64,000 bases of DNA, from contig VXBP01009427.1 in NCBI GenBank assembly GCA_013400115.1, positions 62,001-126,000 on the forward strand, written 5' to 3'. Position 1 is the first letter of the stretch; each line of letters starts with the position of its first letter. This DNA is from Rhinopomastus cyanomelas. Lineage: Eukaryota; Chordata; Aves; Bucerotiformes; Rhinopomastidae. Both the position numbers and the translations under genes were made by a program. The notes beneath the pieces were generated by a model, which saw nothing but the letters and a program-made list of their open reading frames with translations, was not told the origin of the DNA and did no database searches. This document shows positions 48,897 through 59,776 of this stretch, piece by piece.

Positions 48897-49047
48897 CACA
48901 GAATCACAGAATCACAGAACATTACTGATTGGAAGAGACCTCAAAAGATCATCCAGTCCAGTCCCCCTGCCACAGCAGGATCTCCTAGATCCAGTTGCAC
49001 AGGAACATATCCAGGCGGGTTTTTAACCTCTTCAGAGAAAGAGACTG
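48897..49047 (-). mobile_element. CR1 3' fragment
   Basis: It starts with three complement tail units (CACAGAATCACAGAATCACA) and ends inside 'CTTCAGAGAAAGAGAC'. It is the nearest CR1 upstream of the SP-A-like promoter, about 640 bases away. Confidence 0.9.
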
Positions 49048-49604
49048 TGTCCTTACAGCAGAAGCTATCAGAACCAGAAGGAAGTTACTCACAAGATCCC
49101 AATCGTTGTTGGGAAACAAAAGGAGCAGAGCCTCTAGTTCCTGTTTCCCTTGCAGCTGTTCTCCATTTGTGGGCTTTGTGCACGTATTCAGGATCCATCT
49201 CTAACCAAGCGAGCTGTACCCAACATGCAAAAGAGACCACATGCTGACAGAAACACTGAGCTATAAAACACAGCTAGAAAATTGCATTAGGGTAAGAACA
49301 TCAGACGGAGAGATGATAAGCTAAGGTTAGAATCCTCATTAACAGGTCAGGCTCCTTTTGAGAGGTAATGTTCTTCTCTCATTAACAGGAGCACCTTCCC
49401 TTTTACAAAAGCCACTGGTGGTCATCTGCTGGGTTTGCATTTTGAAAACCAGAGAAAGTGATTACAATGTCACTCCAAACCACTGAAAGATCCTTTAGAT
49501 TTCTATATATTTTGTAGTTCTGGATTGGGTTTTTTCCTCCAGGTTTGGCTTCCTGTTCTTGAAACAGAAAAAGAGATTTCTCAACCCTTGACATTGCTCC
49601 CAGG
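49048..49604. other. 5' flank of the SP-A-like collectin gene
   Basis: Repeat-free sequence directly upstream of the promoter elements. No exon seen; regulatory content beyond the sites listed for the promoter cannot be assigned. Confidence 0.45.
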
Positions 49605-49686
49605 ATTTGCATAACAAGTGTGTAAGCAAATCGTGCTGTTGGTATCCAGCCTCCACTTCAGAGGAGTCACTTGTCAAGCACGGCTC

Positions 49687-49695
49687 TATATAAAT
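49687..49695 (+). promoter_or_regulatory. TATA box and core promoter of the SP-A-like collectin gene
   Basis: TATATAAAT lies 45 bases before a consensus splice donor (GTAAGTTG at 49741), so transcription probably starts near 49717. Just upstream are TCAAG at 49674-49678, CACTTG at 49668-49673, ACAAGTG at 49614-49620 and an octamer ATTTGCAT at 49605-49612. CAAGTG-type sites resemble NKX2-1 sites known to drive mammalian surfactant genes; binding here is inference. The second collectin has the same TCAAG-TATA-leader-exon layout. Confidence 0.7.
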
Positions 49696-49716
49696 GGGAC
49701 TTGCCTGAACTGCTCT

Positions 49717-49740
49717 ATCATTTCACTTTGAAGCAGAAAG
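49717..49740 (+). other. Untranslated leader exon 1 of the SP-A-like collectin gene
   Basis: A short exon of about 24 bases is inferred between the expected start site (about 30 bases after the TATA box) and the donor AAAG|GTAAGTTG. It would splice to the acceptor ending at 51769, with 5' UTR 51770-51784 before the ATG. The exact 5' end is an estimate. The first ten intron bases, GTAAGTTGAA, are identical to those of the second collectin gene. Confidence 0.6.
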
Positions 49741-51769
49741 GTAAGTTGAATTTGCTTTTAATAAACCACAAGGAACTTCAGACAGAAGGCAAACCTGTTC
49801 CTTTTTGTTTCCATGGTCGTATTTAGATCTTCAAATGAAATTTTCCTTTATTAGTACCTTTTTTTATTCTCTCATATCAGCACGTTTAGTAGATGAGGAG
49901 ATGCCTGAAGGCCATCAGATTGCCGTGAGTGATGAAGGTCATTACAAGTGGATTAAACTGAAGAGCTGTTCTTTCCATTTTGCTGTGTAACTGATTAGGA
50001 CTCTAGCTCTGCACCATAACCCAATTATGAGCTGGACACAATAGTCCATTCAAATATAATTCCCTGAACAATCAGCACTGGATGACGAGTAACTGTTGTA
50101 ATTGCATTTCCTTATCTTGGGGATGGAAATATTCCTACCCACCTAAGCTAGGTTTCAGTTAAACTTTAATAAGCTGCATTTTATGTCATTGGCCAGCACT
50201 GCCAGAGGTGTCCGCTTGCCTTCAGTCAAGGGTGGACAAACTTAGGTGCTTAAGGTTCAACAGGTGAATCTTGACAGCACTCGCAATACAGCACAAGTGG
50301 GTTTGAAATTTCTAGTTGTTCAAGTGGCAGTCTGGTCTGGTGAGTGGTGTCCCTGCTTGTTGCAGGAGAGTTAGACTAGATGACCTTGGAAGGTCCCTTC
50401 CACCCTTATGATTCTAAAGTGGGAATTCATGACAGTAACAGATGCTGCTGTTACTGAAGCAGATTCTGTATGCAGTGAAGTGCTGAAGTTCATGAGCTAA
50501 TTGAGCATTCCTGTGGTCAAGGGCTGATTTTTGAGACATTCCAGCTTTAGTCCAAATCACTTAATAAATGGTAAGATAATAAGCAGATATTTGGGTTCTG
50601 ACTGGCATATAGCTTTGAAACAAATACCCTATTCTGAGTGATGGATAACTTATTCTGAGAATTAATAACTTGCAGCATTCAAAGCAACCACAATTTTATT
50701 CTCAACTTGAAGCAGAGATGGATTTAGAACAAGTTATGTGTCAGTGTAAATGATCCTGACAATTCTGGAAGATTTTAAGGGAGGGCGATACATGATGCCC
50801 TCTAACTCTTGCCTAAAGAAATGTCATGGGAATGAAGTTACTTGTTTTGTATGAGAGTCAACCCATCAGGTTCATCTCATGAGAAAGAAATACCTGTTCT
50901 GGCATCCTGAGCCTTTCTGTATATCTCATTGCTTTAATTGAATGATGCCAACAGATGGCTGCCTGCATGCCATAGAGTCTTAGGGTCCCTCAGTCCAGGT
51001 CCTATAACCAGACAGTATTCCCATGATCTCTAGTCTCAGTGTGCTTTTTAGTCATGATGCCTCAGCACTGAGATCATAACACTGCTTCTTATTAGAGCTG
51101 AGAAGATAAAACCAGGTGAAAAGGCCTATTGCTAACCAGTAGGAATGCATTTTCTACAAGACTAACTCCGACATTTTCAAGCTTGTGGAGTTTTGTTCAA
51201 AATAAAGGCAGGAATGTCAACGGAGCTATAAAATTATGTAACACTACCAGTCTGCTTATTGCAAATAAATGGGATTACATGGTTTTGTGCAGAAGGAGCA
51301 CTAGTTGGCTCCAAAGCTTCAGAGCCATCGCTGTAGATAATACCTTTCAGGTCGATAGCATCTGCACCGCTGCTTCATCGCAGCCCTCGCAGACAGCTAA
51401 TGGTTTAAGTGTTGGTTACACCCGAGCCCATCATTTCTCAGTGATTAATAGCAGGGATACCAAAACGGTGATAGGATAGGTGATTTGATTTCTCTGCTCC
51501 CAGATGAGAAGCTGCCATTCTCATCATAACAAGCAGAGCAATCCCTGTCACCCTAGAAGAGGTTTTGTGTAGAATCTGTGCAAAATAAATCTGAAGATTC
51601 TCTTACACCTGAACCTACAGACTGCAGTTAAACAAGGAAAGAGAATCCCCTCACGAAGGAGTGAATGGGGAGGCAGGAAAGAAGAAACAATAACACACTG
51701 ATCAATTATATGAAGCCAATACATTCCATTGCTTACAGAATTATTTGTGATCGATGTGTTTGCTTACAG
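49741..51769 (+). other. Intron 1 of the SP-A-like collectin gene
   Basis: A 2.0 kb intron between the leader exon and the signal-peptide exon, ending TTTGCTTACAG. It carries one CR1 tail. The 116-codon frame at 51129-51479 is unrecognised and probably random. Confidence 0.55.
50320..50415 (+). mobile_element. CR1 3' tail in collectin intron 1
   Basis: Contains 'GTGTCCCTGCTTGTTGCAGG' and 'GGAAGGTCCCTTCCACCC', ending TTATGATTCTAA. Confidence 0.85.
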
Positions 51770-51784
51770 TTGCCCTGAGCAATC

Positions 51785-53987
51785 ATGTTGTCCTTCTCAT
51801 CCGCCTTGCTCACGGTGGTAGCCTTTGTGCTTGTGACTTGCCACGCACTCCGCAATTGTCCAGGAATTCCCAGGATGCCTGGTGCCCCTGGACCGAAAGG
51901 ACAGCAACGGCAGCCAGGTAAGGAAAGGTCCCTTTGTAGCAGCACACCCTGGTCACAAAGGCTGCATGGATTGGAGCAGTTGGCACAAGAGGGGACACAC
52001 TCTCAGGGAAGGGGCTGCCTTAAGCAGATGGAGGAACGCTGAATGGAGAAAACAGTTGGTTTAGTTAGTTTTATTTTCTAAATGATAGGCCTCCTGACCT
52101 GAGGTGATCAATGATGAAACATGTAAATGTAATAGATATAAATACACACATATCTTTGTAGTGTTTTTCCCATGAGGAAGGAAATTTCTGCTTTCACAGC
52201 AGAAGCTGCTTCTTGCTTTCCAGTATGAAGATGTTGTTATTCCAGTACTTACAGGTGTAATTACAAGGATGCTGGCATGTTTCTCCAGTACTCACAGATT
52301 GTGTGTACAAAAGCCATCTGATGAGGAACACACTTGGCACTGGTGCCCAGGTCCATTACCAAGGCTAAAGGACTGTTAGAATTATTCCTCCATGTAAGGG
52401 ATCTCAGTTTGAGATTAGGTTCTATTTAATGCTGAAGTTCCCTCCCAAAATTCTCCCTGGTGCAAATTAATTAACAGTTATTGGGATGCAACAAGTTCCC
52501 TTAGGCAAAGTTTTTTCACAGCCATCACAAACAAGTTCTTCAATCTAGAAAAACCCATTTGCACAGAGGGAACCTACCAGCACTTCAGAGCGTTGGAGGG
52601 GTTTGTTTGTTTGCTTTGATATATGTTAACCCTAGTGTGAAAAAATTAGTGAGAAATTAGTTATTTGATGCCAGATGATGTTGACAGAACACCCTGTGCA
52701 CGAGTTAGTTTTGGAAACTGATTAGCTTTCCCCAAACAATTCTTTCTATGAGCAGAGCCTAGCTTTGCTTGGCTGTATAACTGTTATTTTTATTCACCTA
52801 GGTTTACAGGGTTCTCTGGACACTGAACACCCTGATGCTTTAGCAGATTTGAAGCACCGAGTTTCCAGACTTGAACGTGGTAATTTTCCTCGTTCTTACT
52901 TCTTTACCTGAAAATTGTTGAGTACAACAGGCAAAACAGGGTTGACATGGCAATGTTAGTGGGGCACCTTTCAATGGGGAAAACAATGACAGGTGGTCAA
53001 AAGCAGCATAAGAACATAGAGTGAATAACTAGTGAATTTTTAAGATCTTTATTCCTCACCATCTTTTACTCTTGATTATTGCCTGCTACTCCCTCCTCTG
53101 TTTCTCTTACCACTTAGTATCATAAAATCATCAGGGTTGAAAAATACCTTCAAGATCATCAAGTTCACCCTACAACCCCCAACCACTAATCCATCTCCTG
53201 AAACACTCTGGCTGCCTGTTTGTTGAACCCCTCCAGGAATAGCACCTTCACACTCTCCCTATGGAGCCTGTTCCAAGGCCTCCCCACTCTTTCTGGGAAG
53301 AAGTTTTTCCTAAGATCCAATCTGACCCTCCCCGAGCACAACTTGACCCCATTTCCTCTTGTCCTATTGCTAGTCCCTCGGGAGAAGAGGCCAATAGCTG
53401 CCTCAATCCAACCTCCCTTCAGGTAGTTGTAAAGAGCAGTGAGGTCTCCCTTCAGCCTCCTCATCTCCAGGCTGAGCAGCCTTAGCTTCCTCATCCTCTC
53501 CCCATCAGACCTGTTCTCCAGACTTATTTTCCTTTTCATCTCTTGATTTCTCTTTCTTTGTTTTCCCAGCAAATAAATGAGCTAACTAGGATTTGCTTCT
53601 CATGTTTCAGTGCTTGCTTTCAATGGAAGAATAAAACAAGTAGGAGCAAAAATACTGGCCAGCAATGGGAAGAGAATGGATTTTGCCTCTGCACTAGAAT
53701 CCTGTGAAGAGGCTGGAGGAACTCTTGCATGTCCCATGAATGACGAAGAGAACGAAGCTCTTTTGGGAATTGTGAAGCAGTATAACCAATATGCTTACCT
53801 GGGCATTAAAGAGGGGGAGACTGCAGGTCAGTTTAATTATATAAATGGCACTCCTCTGAATTACACCAAGTGGCACAAATCCGAGCCTAACGGTAGAGGG
53901 ACAGAGAAATGTGTCGAGATGTACACTGATGGCAGCTGGAATGACAGGAAATGCAGCTTGAACCGCCTCACAGTCTGTACATTTTAA
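51785..53987 (+). CDS. SFTPA1: Pulmonary surfactant-associated protein A-like collectin, with a collapsed collagen region
   Basis: Coding exons are 51785-51917, 52802-52879 and 53611-53987, all joined in phase 1, for 195 residues. SP-A is a secreted calcium-dependent lectin that binds surfactant lipid and microbial sugars in the airway. Residues 1-21 are a signal peptide. Cys25 could make an N-terminal disulfide. Residues 26-48 are a remnant Gly-X-Y segment with two Gly positions replaced by Arg. Residues about 50-72 form the neck coiled coil (LKHRVSRLERVLAF). Residues about 80-195 are the C-type lectin domain, with canonical cysteines 102, 171, 185 and 193, an EPN sugar motif (162-164), WND (180-182) and an N-Y-T glycosylation sequon at 154 shared with mammalian SP-A. 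CVEMYTDG and NYTKW support SP-A over SP-D or MBL. Odd points are the missing main collagen exon (mammalian SP-A is about 248 residues) and an extra Cys111. Chicken-lung-lectin-type naming is possible, but this copy keeps more collagen than its neighbour. Confidence 0.88.
51918..52801 (+). other. Intron 2 of the SP-A-like gene, no collagen exon
   Basis: Mammalian SP-A genes have a collagen exon at this place. I read all three forward frames for runs of Gly-X-Y between splice sites and found none, so the collagen exon appears to be lost and not merely missed. Confidence 0.6.
53118..53522 (-). mobile_element. CR1 LINE fragment in collectin intron 3
   Basis: Minus-strand copy that fills more than half of the 731-base intron between neck and lectin exons, ending about 90 bases before the lectin exon acceptor. 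It keeps a 128-codon frame on the minus strand (ERMRKLRLLSLEMRRLKGD). Confidence 0.92.
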
Positions 53988-54150
53988 AGAGTGGCCTTTT
54001 GGCTGCCTTAGCTTATAGAGACCATGAGATATCCTGTGTCTCAGGTTCACGCAATTCCTGCAGTTACCCTATGTTACAAAATCTAAAAGGAATCAGATTA
54101 TTGTATTTCTCCCTAAAAAAAAAAAAAAAGCCAAATGTGGTAGGTGATTT

Positions 54151-54156
54151 AATAAA
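54151..54156 (+). terminator. Polyadenylation signal of the SP-A-like gene
   Basis: AATAAA occurs 164 bases after the stop codon, followed by TG- and T-rich sequence (TCTGTCTCTTTTGG), a normal cleavage/polyadenylation arrangement. Confidence 0.6.
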
Positions 54157-54644
54157 ATGTGCTTCATCTGATTTGTCTGTCTCTTTTGGAGGGTTGGGAA
54201 TAGCTGAGAATTGCTTTTTCATGACAAAGTGTCTCTGTGCACTGTGCTTGTATGAAGGTGAGACGAAAATCCCAAGGTTTGACTTGGGATATTGGAAAAG
54301 TCTGAAGTTAAAATTGCCCACAGCTTCATAGCAGAAACATTTCCATGTGTTTAATTTTTTCTGCATTAAAAGAAATGCACAGAGGTCGACTCAACTGGAA
54401 CAATTATGGTCTCTGTTTTTGTGCATCTGTGAGTTCTAGGGCTGGTGTTCTGTCACACTGAAGCACACAGGGATTTATGCAGAATCCATATATAGTTTGC
54501 AAAATACTTCATATTTACTTTATAAAACATGTATATTTTGTTTATGAAAACATTAATAGTAGCAGTTACCATTAATTTTTCTACTTTCAAAAGTTACGGC
54601 ATCTAAAGCGTTGTAAAATAAACACTGCATTAGATCCACATGGA

Positions 54645-54905
54645 CATAGAATCATAGAATCTCCCGGGTTGGAAAGACCTCTAAAGGTCATGTAGTCCAA
54701 CCTCCCTTCAGTGACCAGGGACATCCTTAACTAGATCAGATTCCCCAGAGCCTTTTCCAGCTTCCCCTTGAAGATCTCCAGGGATGGGGCCTCAACTCCT
54801 TGCCATCGGGCAACCTGTTCAAGTGTTCAACCCCCCTCCTGCTAAAGAACTTCCTCTTAACAACCCATTTCAATCTGCACTTCTCTAGTGTGAAACCATT
54901 GCTTC
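54645..54905 (-). mobile_element. CR1 LINE fragment
   Basis: Starts ATAGAATCATAGAATCTCCC; minus-strand 3' part of the 'gaagatctccagggatgggg' subfamily. Confidence 0.9.
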
Positions 54906-55144
54906 ACATGTATGTAAAAGTTATCAAAGACTGCTTTTTCTTGCGGAAGCAACACATTCCCTGATAAAATTATGACCGTTGCAGAGTTAGAATGCCACCT
55001 GTGTTCTCCCAAACACTGATCAACCACACAGTGCTTTTGGGATCAGGTAAAACTGGAAGTTCAATCTGCTCAAACACAAGTTGTCTGACTGCTGGTCATG
55101 CCAGGCAACCACATAGTCCAACCACAACTCAAATCCTCTAGGAT
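54906..55144. other. Intergenic spacer
   Basis: Nothing recognised. Confidence 0.4.
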
Positions 55145-55381
55145 CGTAGAATCATAGAATACTGAGGATTGGAAAGGACCTCAGAAGGTCATCTAGTCCA
55201 ATCCCACCACCACAGCAGGATCATCTAGATCAAGTCACACAAGGAGATGTCCAGGTGGATTTTAAACCTCTCCAGAGAAGGAAACTCCACAACCCACCTG
55301 GGCAGCCCATTCCAGTGCTCTGTCACGCTCACTGTGATGAAATTCCTTCTCATATTGATGTGGGACCTCCTATGTTCCAGC
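55145..55381 (-). mobile_element. CR1 LINE fragment
   Basis: Starts TAGAATCATAGAATACTGAG; minus-strand coding remains include HWNGLPRWVVEFPSLE. Confidence 0.9.
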
Positions 55382-56779
55382 AGACACTCAACGAGACACC
55401 TTTCTACCCACCACACAGTTTGGGTAGCTGGTGAGCAGTGGACACTCAGTGAAGTACCACCAGTAGTAAATTCTCACATACTCACTTTAAGGTGAGGAGA
55501 ATTTGCCTTGAGCAAATCCTCTCACACTCACTGTGAGGAAGCCCTGGGCTCGTCCATTACCATTTTCACATCACCTAAGGAGTTTAAACACATTCATAAA
55601 CACTTCTACTTCACCTTCTCCTCCTTCCTCCCAACATTCGCTTTGCAGACAGAGCCCACAGAAACCTGGACTCACTCTGGGCATTGTTGTTCCCTGTCCC
55701 TGGCCTGCTCTGAGGAAGAGGTGGGATCTATTCACAGGGTCATTTCAAGCCCTGTCAAGTAGGAAAGCTTCGTGTTTCAGGTGTGGGAGATATGGGGATC
55801 CTTCTGGGAGCAGAGGAGACATGTCCAGCACTACATACAGCACTGCAGCTGGTCTGAAAGGCACTTTGAAATGGGTTGAGATTCAGTGTGAATGTGCTTT
55901 ACAGAATACCTTCCTTGGAGACTATGGCCATGATACCATTTAGCACACGTCATGCCATGACAAGAACTCTGACTCTCAGGTTACTCTGAGCAAGGACAAG
56001 GCTAAATAACAGCAAATAACGTCTTCCTGATTTTCCTGGTCTTAGCTCGGATCAGTTGTGCTAAATCTGCTAGAAAGAGTTGGAGGTTTGCTTCAACTTC
56101 CTCTACCTCTTGCATTTCAGTTATTAGTATTTTAATAAATGAGCCTTGCTGGCCATTTTTGAGTCTTTGAACTGTACAAGTTGTTTTTTACCTGGCATAG
56201 TAAGGCATCATGTTGGATAAAGAGACAAAAGGCCCACTCTGCCAATACAATGCTTGTTATGCAAACTAAATGCACATACGCGTTTGCACAGGTCTCCAGC
56301 TAGGTTTGGTGTATCCCATCACTTCGCTTAACCAACTATTCATTTCCACCACATTTGTGTTTACAACACAAATACACAAACCTCTTGTTGAAATCCTGAC
56401 TGTATAAAACATTACAAATACTCAAAATATCACCTCGAGACACTTGGGTGTTTTTCATTTTGTGTAGAAAAGTGTTCTTTCCAGTCCACAGTGAGTCTGT
56501 ACTGCATCAATAATCAAAGAATCTAGGCTGGGTGTCAGAGTCCAATTTTTTTCTGCTTAGGACATTGCTATTACTTTTTTGAAGAAACCCAAGAGAACTT
56601 CTTCTACTTAAAAAGAAAACAACCTTGGATCCAATGAAGGAACAACCAGACAGCACTTTTTCCCACTGCAGTGCATGCTGAGATTGGGAACATTTCTCGT
56701 AATTTAAAGAAACTCCTTAGCTGTTCTCATAAAGTATTTCCATATTCCACACACCTAACCAATGTATTCACCATATATA
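55382..56779. other. Intergenic, no gene recognised
   Basis: AT-rich DNA between the collectins. The 136-codon frame at 55533-55943 is unrecognised; a CFRCGRYG string in it is not enough to call a zinc knuckle. Confidence 0.5.
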
Positions 56780-57048
56780 ATCATAGAATGGCCAAGGTTG
56801 GAAGGAACATCCAAAGGCCATCTAGACCAACCCCTCTGCAGGGACCAGGGACAGCCTCAACTAGATCAGGTTGCCCAGAGCCTTGTACAGCCTTCCCCTT
56901 TGAAGATCTCCAGAGATGGAGCCTCAAATCCTGGGCAACCTGTTCCAGTGTTCAACCCCCCACCTGCTAAATAGTTTCTTCCCAACATCCCATTTCAATC
57001 TGCCCTTCTCTAATGTGAAGCCGTTGCCCCACATCCCATCACTACAGA
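56780..57048 (-). mobile_element. CR1 LINE fragment
   Basis: Starts ATCATAGAATGGCCAAGGTT and carries 'GAAGATCTCCAGAGATGGAG', the same subfamily as 54645-54905. Confidence 0.9.
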
Positions 57049-57319
57049 CCTTTAAACAGTCCTTCTTGTAGCCCCTTCCAGGGACTGGAAGGGACATGGC
57101 AGTTGTGTGAAATTGCTGTTGCGTGGATTACAAATTGTGAGTGTTACCTGTTTTGGAGAGAGAAATGCTTGCGGAAGTTCAATATGTAGAGGTGTTGACT
57201 GCACTCCTAGATAAATGGGCTTTCTCGCAGCTCGAGCGCAAGGCCCTCACTACCCACATAGGCCGCAGCCCTGTGGAGAAGGACTTGCTGACCAAAAATA
57301 AGGATAAGGACCCTCTGGT

Positions 57320-57677
57320 CCAGGTTGCCCAGAGAGGTGATGAAGGCCCTGTCTCTGGAACCATTACACAACTGTTACTCTTGGGTCCCCTCAGAGCCTT
57401 CACTTCTCCAGGGCCTTCTACTAGGGCCTGTGCAAGGGCCAATGGTCTGAAACTGAAAGAGGGCAGATTTAGACAGGATATTAGGAAGAAGTTCTTCACC
57501 ATGAGGGTGCTGAGGCCCTGGAACAGGCTTCCCAGGGAGGTTGTGGATTCCCATGCCTGGAACTGTTCAAGGCCAGGTTGGATGGGGCTCTGGGCAACCT
57601 GATCTGGTGAGAGATGTCTCTGCCTATGGCAGAGGATTGAAACTAGATAGGTCCCTTCCAGGCGAAATCATTCTATG
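57320..57677 (+). mobile_element. CR1 LINE fragment, rearranged
   Basis: The segment 'GGTTGCCCAGAGAGGTGATG' near 57325 and 'CAGGCTTCCCAGGGAGGTTG' near 57525 match the same CR1 position, so two CR1 pieces or an internal duplication lie together. The end is CATTCTATGAAG. Confidence 0.8.
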
Positions 57678-57723
57678 AAGCCATTATTTTGTTCTCTTAG
57701 AGAGTTTGTTTTGTAACTCTTTC

Positions 57724-58100
57724 AGCTTAGCTTGGAGAAGAGGAGACTGAGGGGTGGGTGACCTCATTAATGTTTATAAATATGTGAAGGGTGGGAGTCA
57801 GGAGGATGGAGCCAGGCTCTGCTCAGTGACATCTAATGATAAGACAAGGGGAAATTGGTGTAATCTGGAAAACAGGAGGTTCCACATCAATATGAAGAGG
57901 AACTTCTTCATAAGGGGTGTGACAGAACATGGGAACATGGGAATGGGCTGCCCAGGGGCACTGTGGATTCTCCTTCTCCGTAGAGGTTTAAAGACCACGT
58001 GGATATGTTCCTGTGCGATTTGATCTAGATAATCCTGCCTGTGGAGGGGGGGATTGGACTAAATGATATTTCGAGATCCCTTCCAATCCCTAATATTCTG
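57724..58100 (+). mobile_element. CR1 LINE fragment
   Basis: Plus-strand copy from TTAGCTTGGAGAAGAGGAGA to CCTAATATTCTGTGA. A small duplication (GAACATGGGAACATGGGAAT) breaks the frame. Confidence 0.92.
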
Positions 58101-59599
58101 TGAATTTAACCCTTGAAATGCTGTTCAATGCACTTACAAGCATTTCAGTCTATTTTTGGTGAGATATCCAAAGTCTGGGTTTATTTGTTTTTTAAACAGA
58201 CAGGAAGGTCCAGCACAAGAAGAAACAGAATAAATTGTGTCTCTTTTCTCTTACTGTAGGGAAAAACGTTGATAAAACCTTTCCTTACAGACACAAGGAG
58301 CAAAAATAATTCCTATTTCATAATGACCAGAAAAATCCAGGACAGTCTTTTTTTCCTCAATTAAAGTAAATTAATGTAGAAAATCAATCTAACAGTGAAA
58401 TATTTAATTCAGAAAATACTCCACTCACATTTTGAATGTTATAAAAGCAGATTGAGAATTAAGGTCCTGGTAAAAGTTAAAAGGTGACAAAGATTCTGTA
58501 TCTTCTGAAGGTATAGGTTTGTGTATCACATCAAAGAAAATTAATACAGTTATTACAGCTTATTTAACATTGAGTTTCACCTGGCTGTCAAAGTGATGGG
58601 TATTCATTTCAGAAAGAATTCTCTGGTCTAGAGTGATATCCTCTTCTATAACTGCATAATTTAATTATTCAGTGGTTTAGCTTAGAAACAGAAAAATATG
58701 AAGAATAATTATGTTATTTCCCAGTTCTTTTCTGCAGAATAGAACACATATAGTGGGAAAATACCAATACTTGCTACTACAATATCCTAGCAGTGCTGCA
58801 AACACTGAGTGGGGCAGGGATTGATTGTATGTTTTACATTTATTTGCAGCTTCTCTTTGCAATAACAATAAGTGCAAATAGGAGAACAAATATGTGCCAC
58901 CAGGAAATCTGCTTGTTGATTTGGAAACCACACTAAGAAATGGAAGAACAACTGATGGCTCCACTGCAACTCTTATGAGCCAGAGGAAAAGAATGTTCTT
59001 GAGACAGTTGTGTAATGGTCCAATAGACATATTTGTCTGGAGCCCAAAGAGGGTCAGATTGCAAGTGATTTTCATCATCAGATGTTGAAGTGTAGTGTTA
59101 TAGAATCATGCTACCCTACCCTACAACTGTACAAACATACCTGGGGCTGAAGCACAACTGATTCAGGATGTTTGGAAACAAAAGAACATTTAAGAAACAG
59201 GAGGGTTTTGTTTTCATTTGAGTCCCTGTTAGGAAACCAGGCTTTGTCTGAATTTGGCTCAAGGATGATGTAAGTCAGCATAATGCTGGGTGAAGTGTTC
59301 ACCCATCCCTGCCCCTGTGACTTAAAGGGCAAAAGGAGTTGCAAAGTATACCTTAACCCCTGAGAAGGCTGCAGCAGTGGTAATTGTGGTAGTATGAACC
59401 ATAGAGGACAATTCAACCTTCTTCGGCAGACAATGGAGGGCAACTATAGAGTATCTAGAATAAGAGTTTCATCTGGTTCATAAACATGAGGGGTTTTTCT
59501 CTTTCTCATTAAACTGCTATTTTAACATCTATTGAGGAAATATTGTCTTGCTTTCTATTATTACCACAGAACTCTACATGGTGTTCAGCCAAGCTGCAC
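58101..59599. other. Intergenic, no gene recognised
   Basis: AT-rich DNA. Frames at 58677-59078 and 59111-59443 (minus) show no recognisable domain. Confidence 0.5.
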
Positions 59600-59776
59600 C
59601 AAGTAACCTAGAGCGGTTGGTGGAGGACCCATCTCTGGAGACACTCAGAGTCAAGCTTGGTGGGACTCCTGAGCAACCTGATCTAGCTAAAGATGTCCCT
59701 GTCCCCCCAAAGAGGGGTTGGACATGATGACCCTTAAAAGGTCCCTTCCAGCACAACATATTCTAGGACTTTATGA
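59600..59776 (+). mobile_element. CR1 3' fragment
   Basis: Contains 'GAGCAACCTGATCTAGCTAA' and 'AGGTCCCTTCCAGCACAACA'; tail decayed. Confidence 0.85.

Noticed and set aside
51918..52801. Search for a missed collagen exon in SP-A intron 2
   Set aside because: No run of Gly-X-Y codons between plausible splice sites was found in any forward frame.
55533..55943. Frame with a CFRCGRYG string that recalls a retroviral zinc knuckle
   Set aside because: The spacing and remaining residues do not complete a CCHC knuckle, and no other retroviral sequence is nearby.
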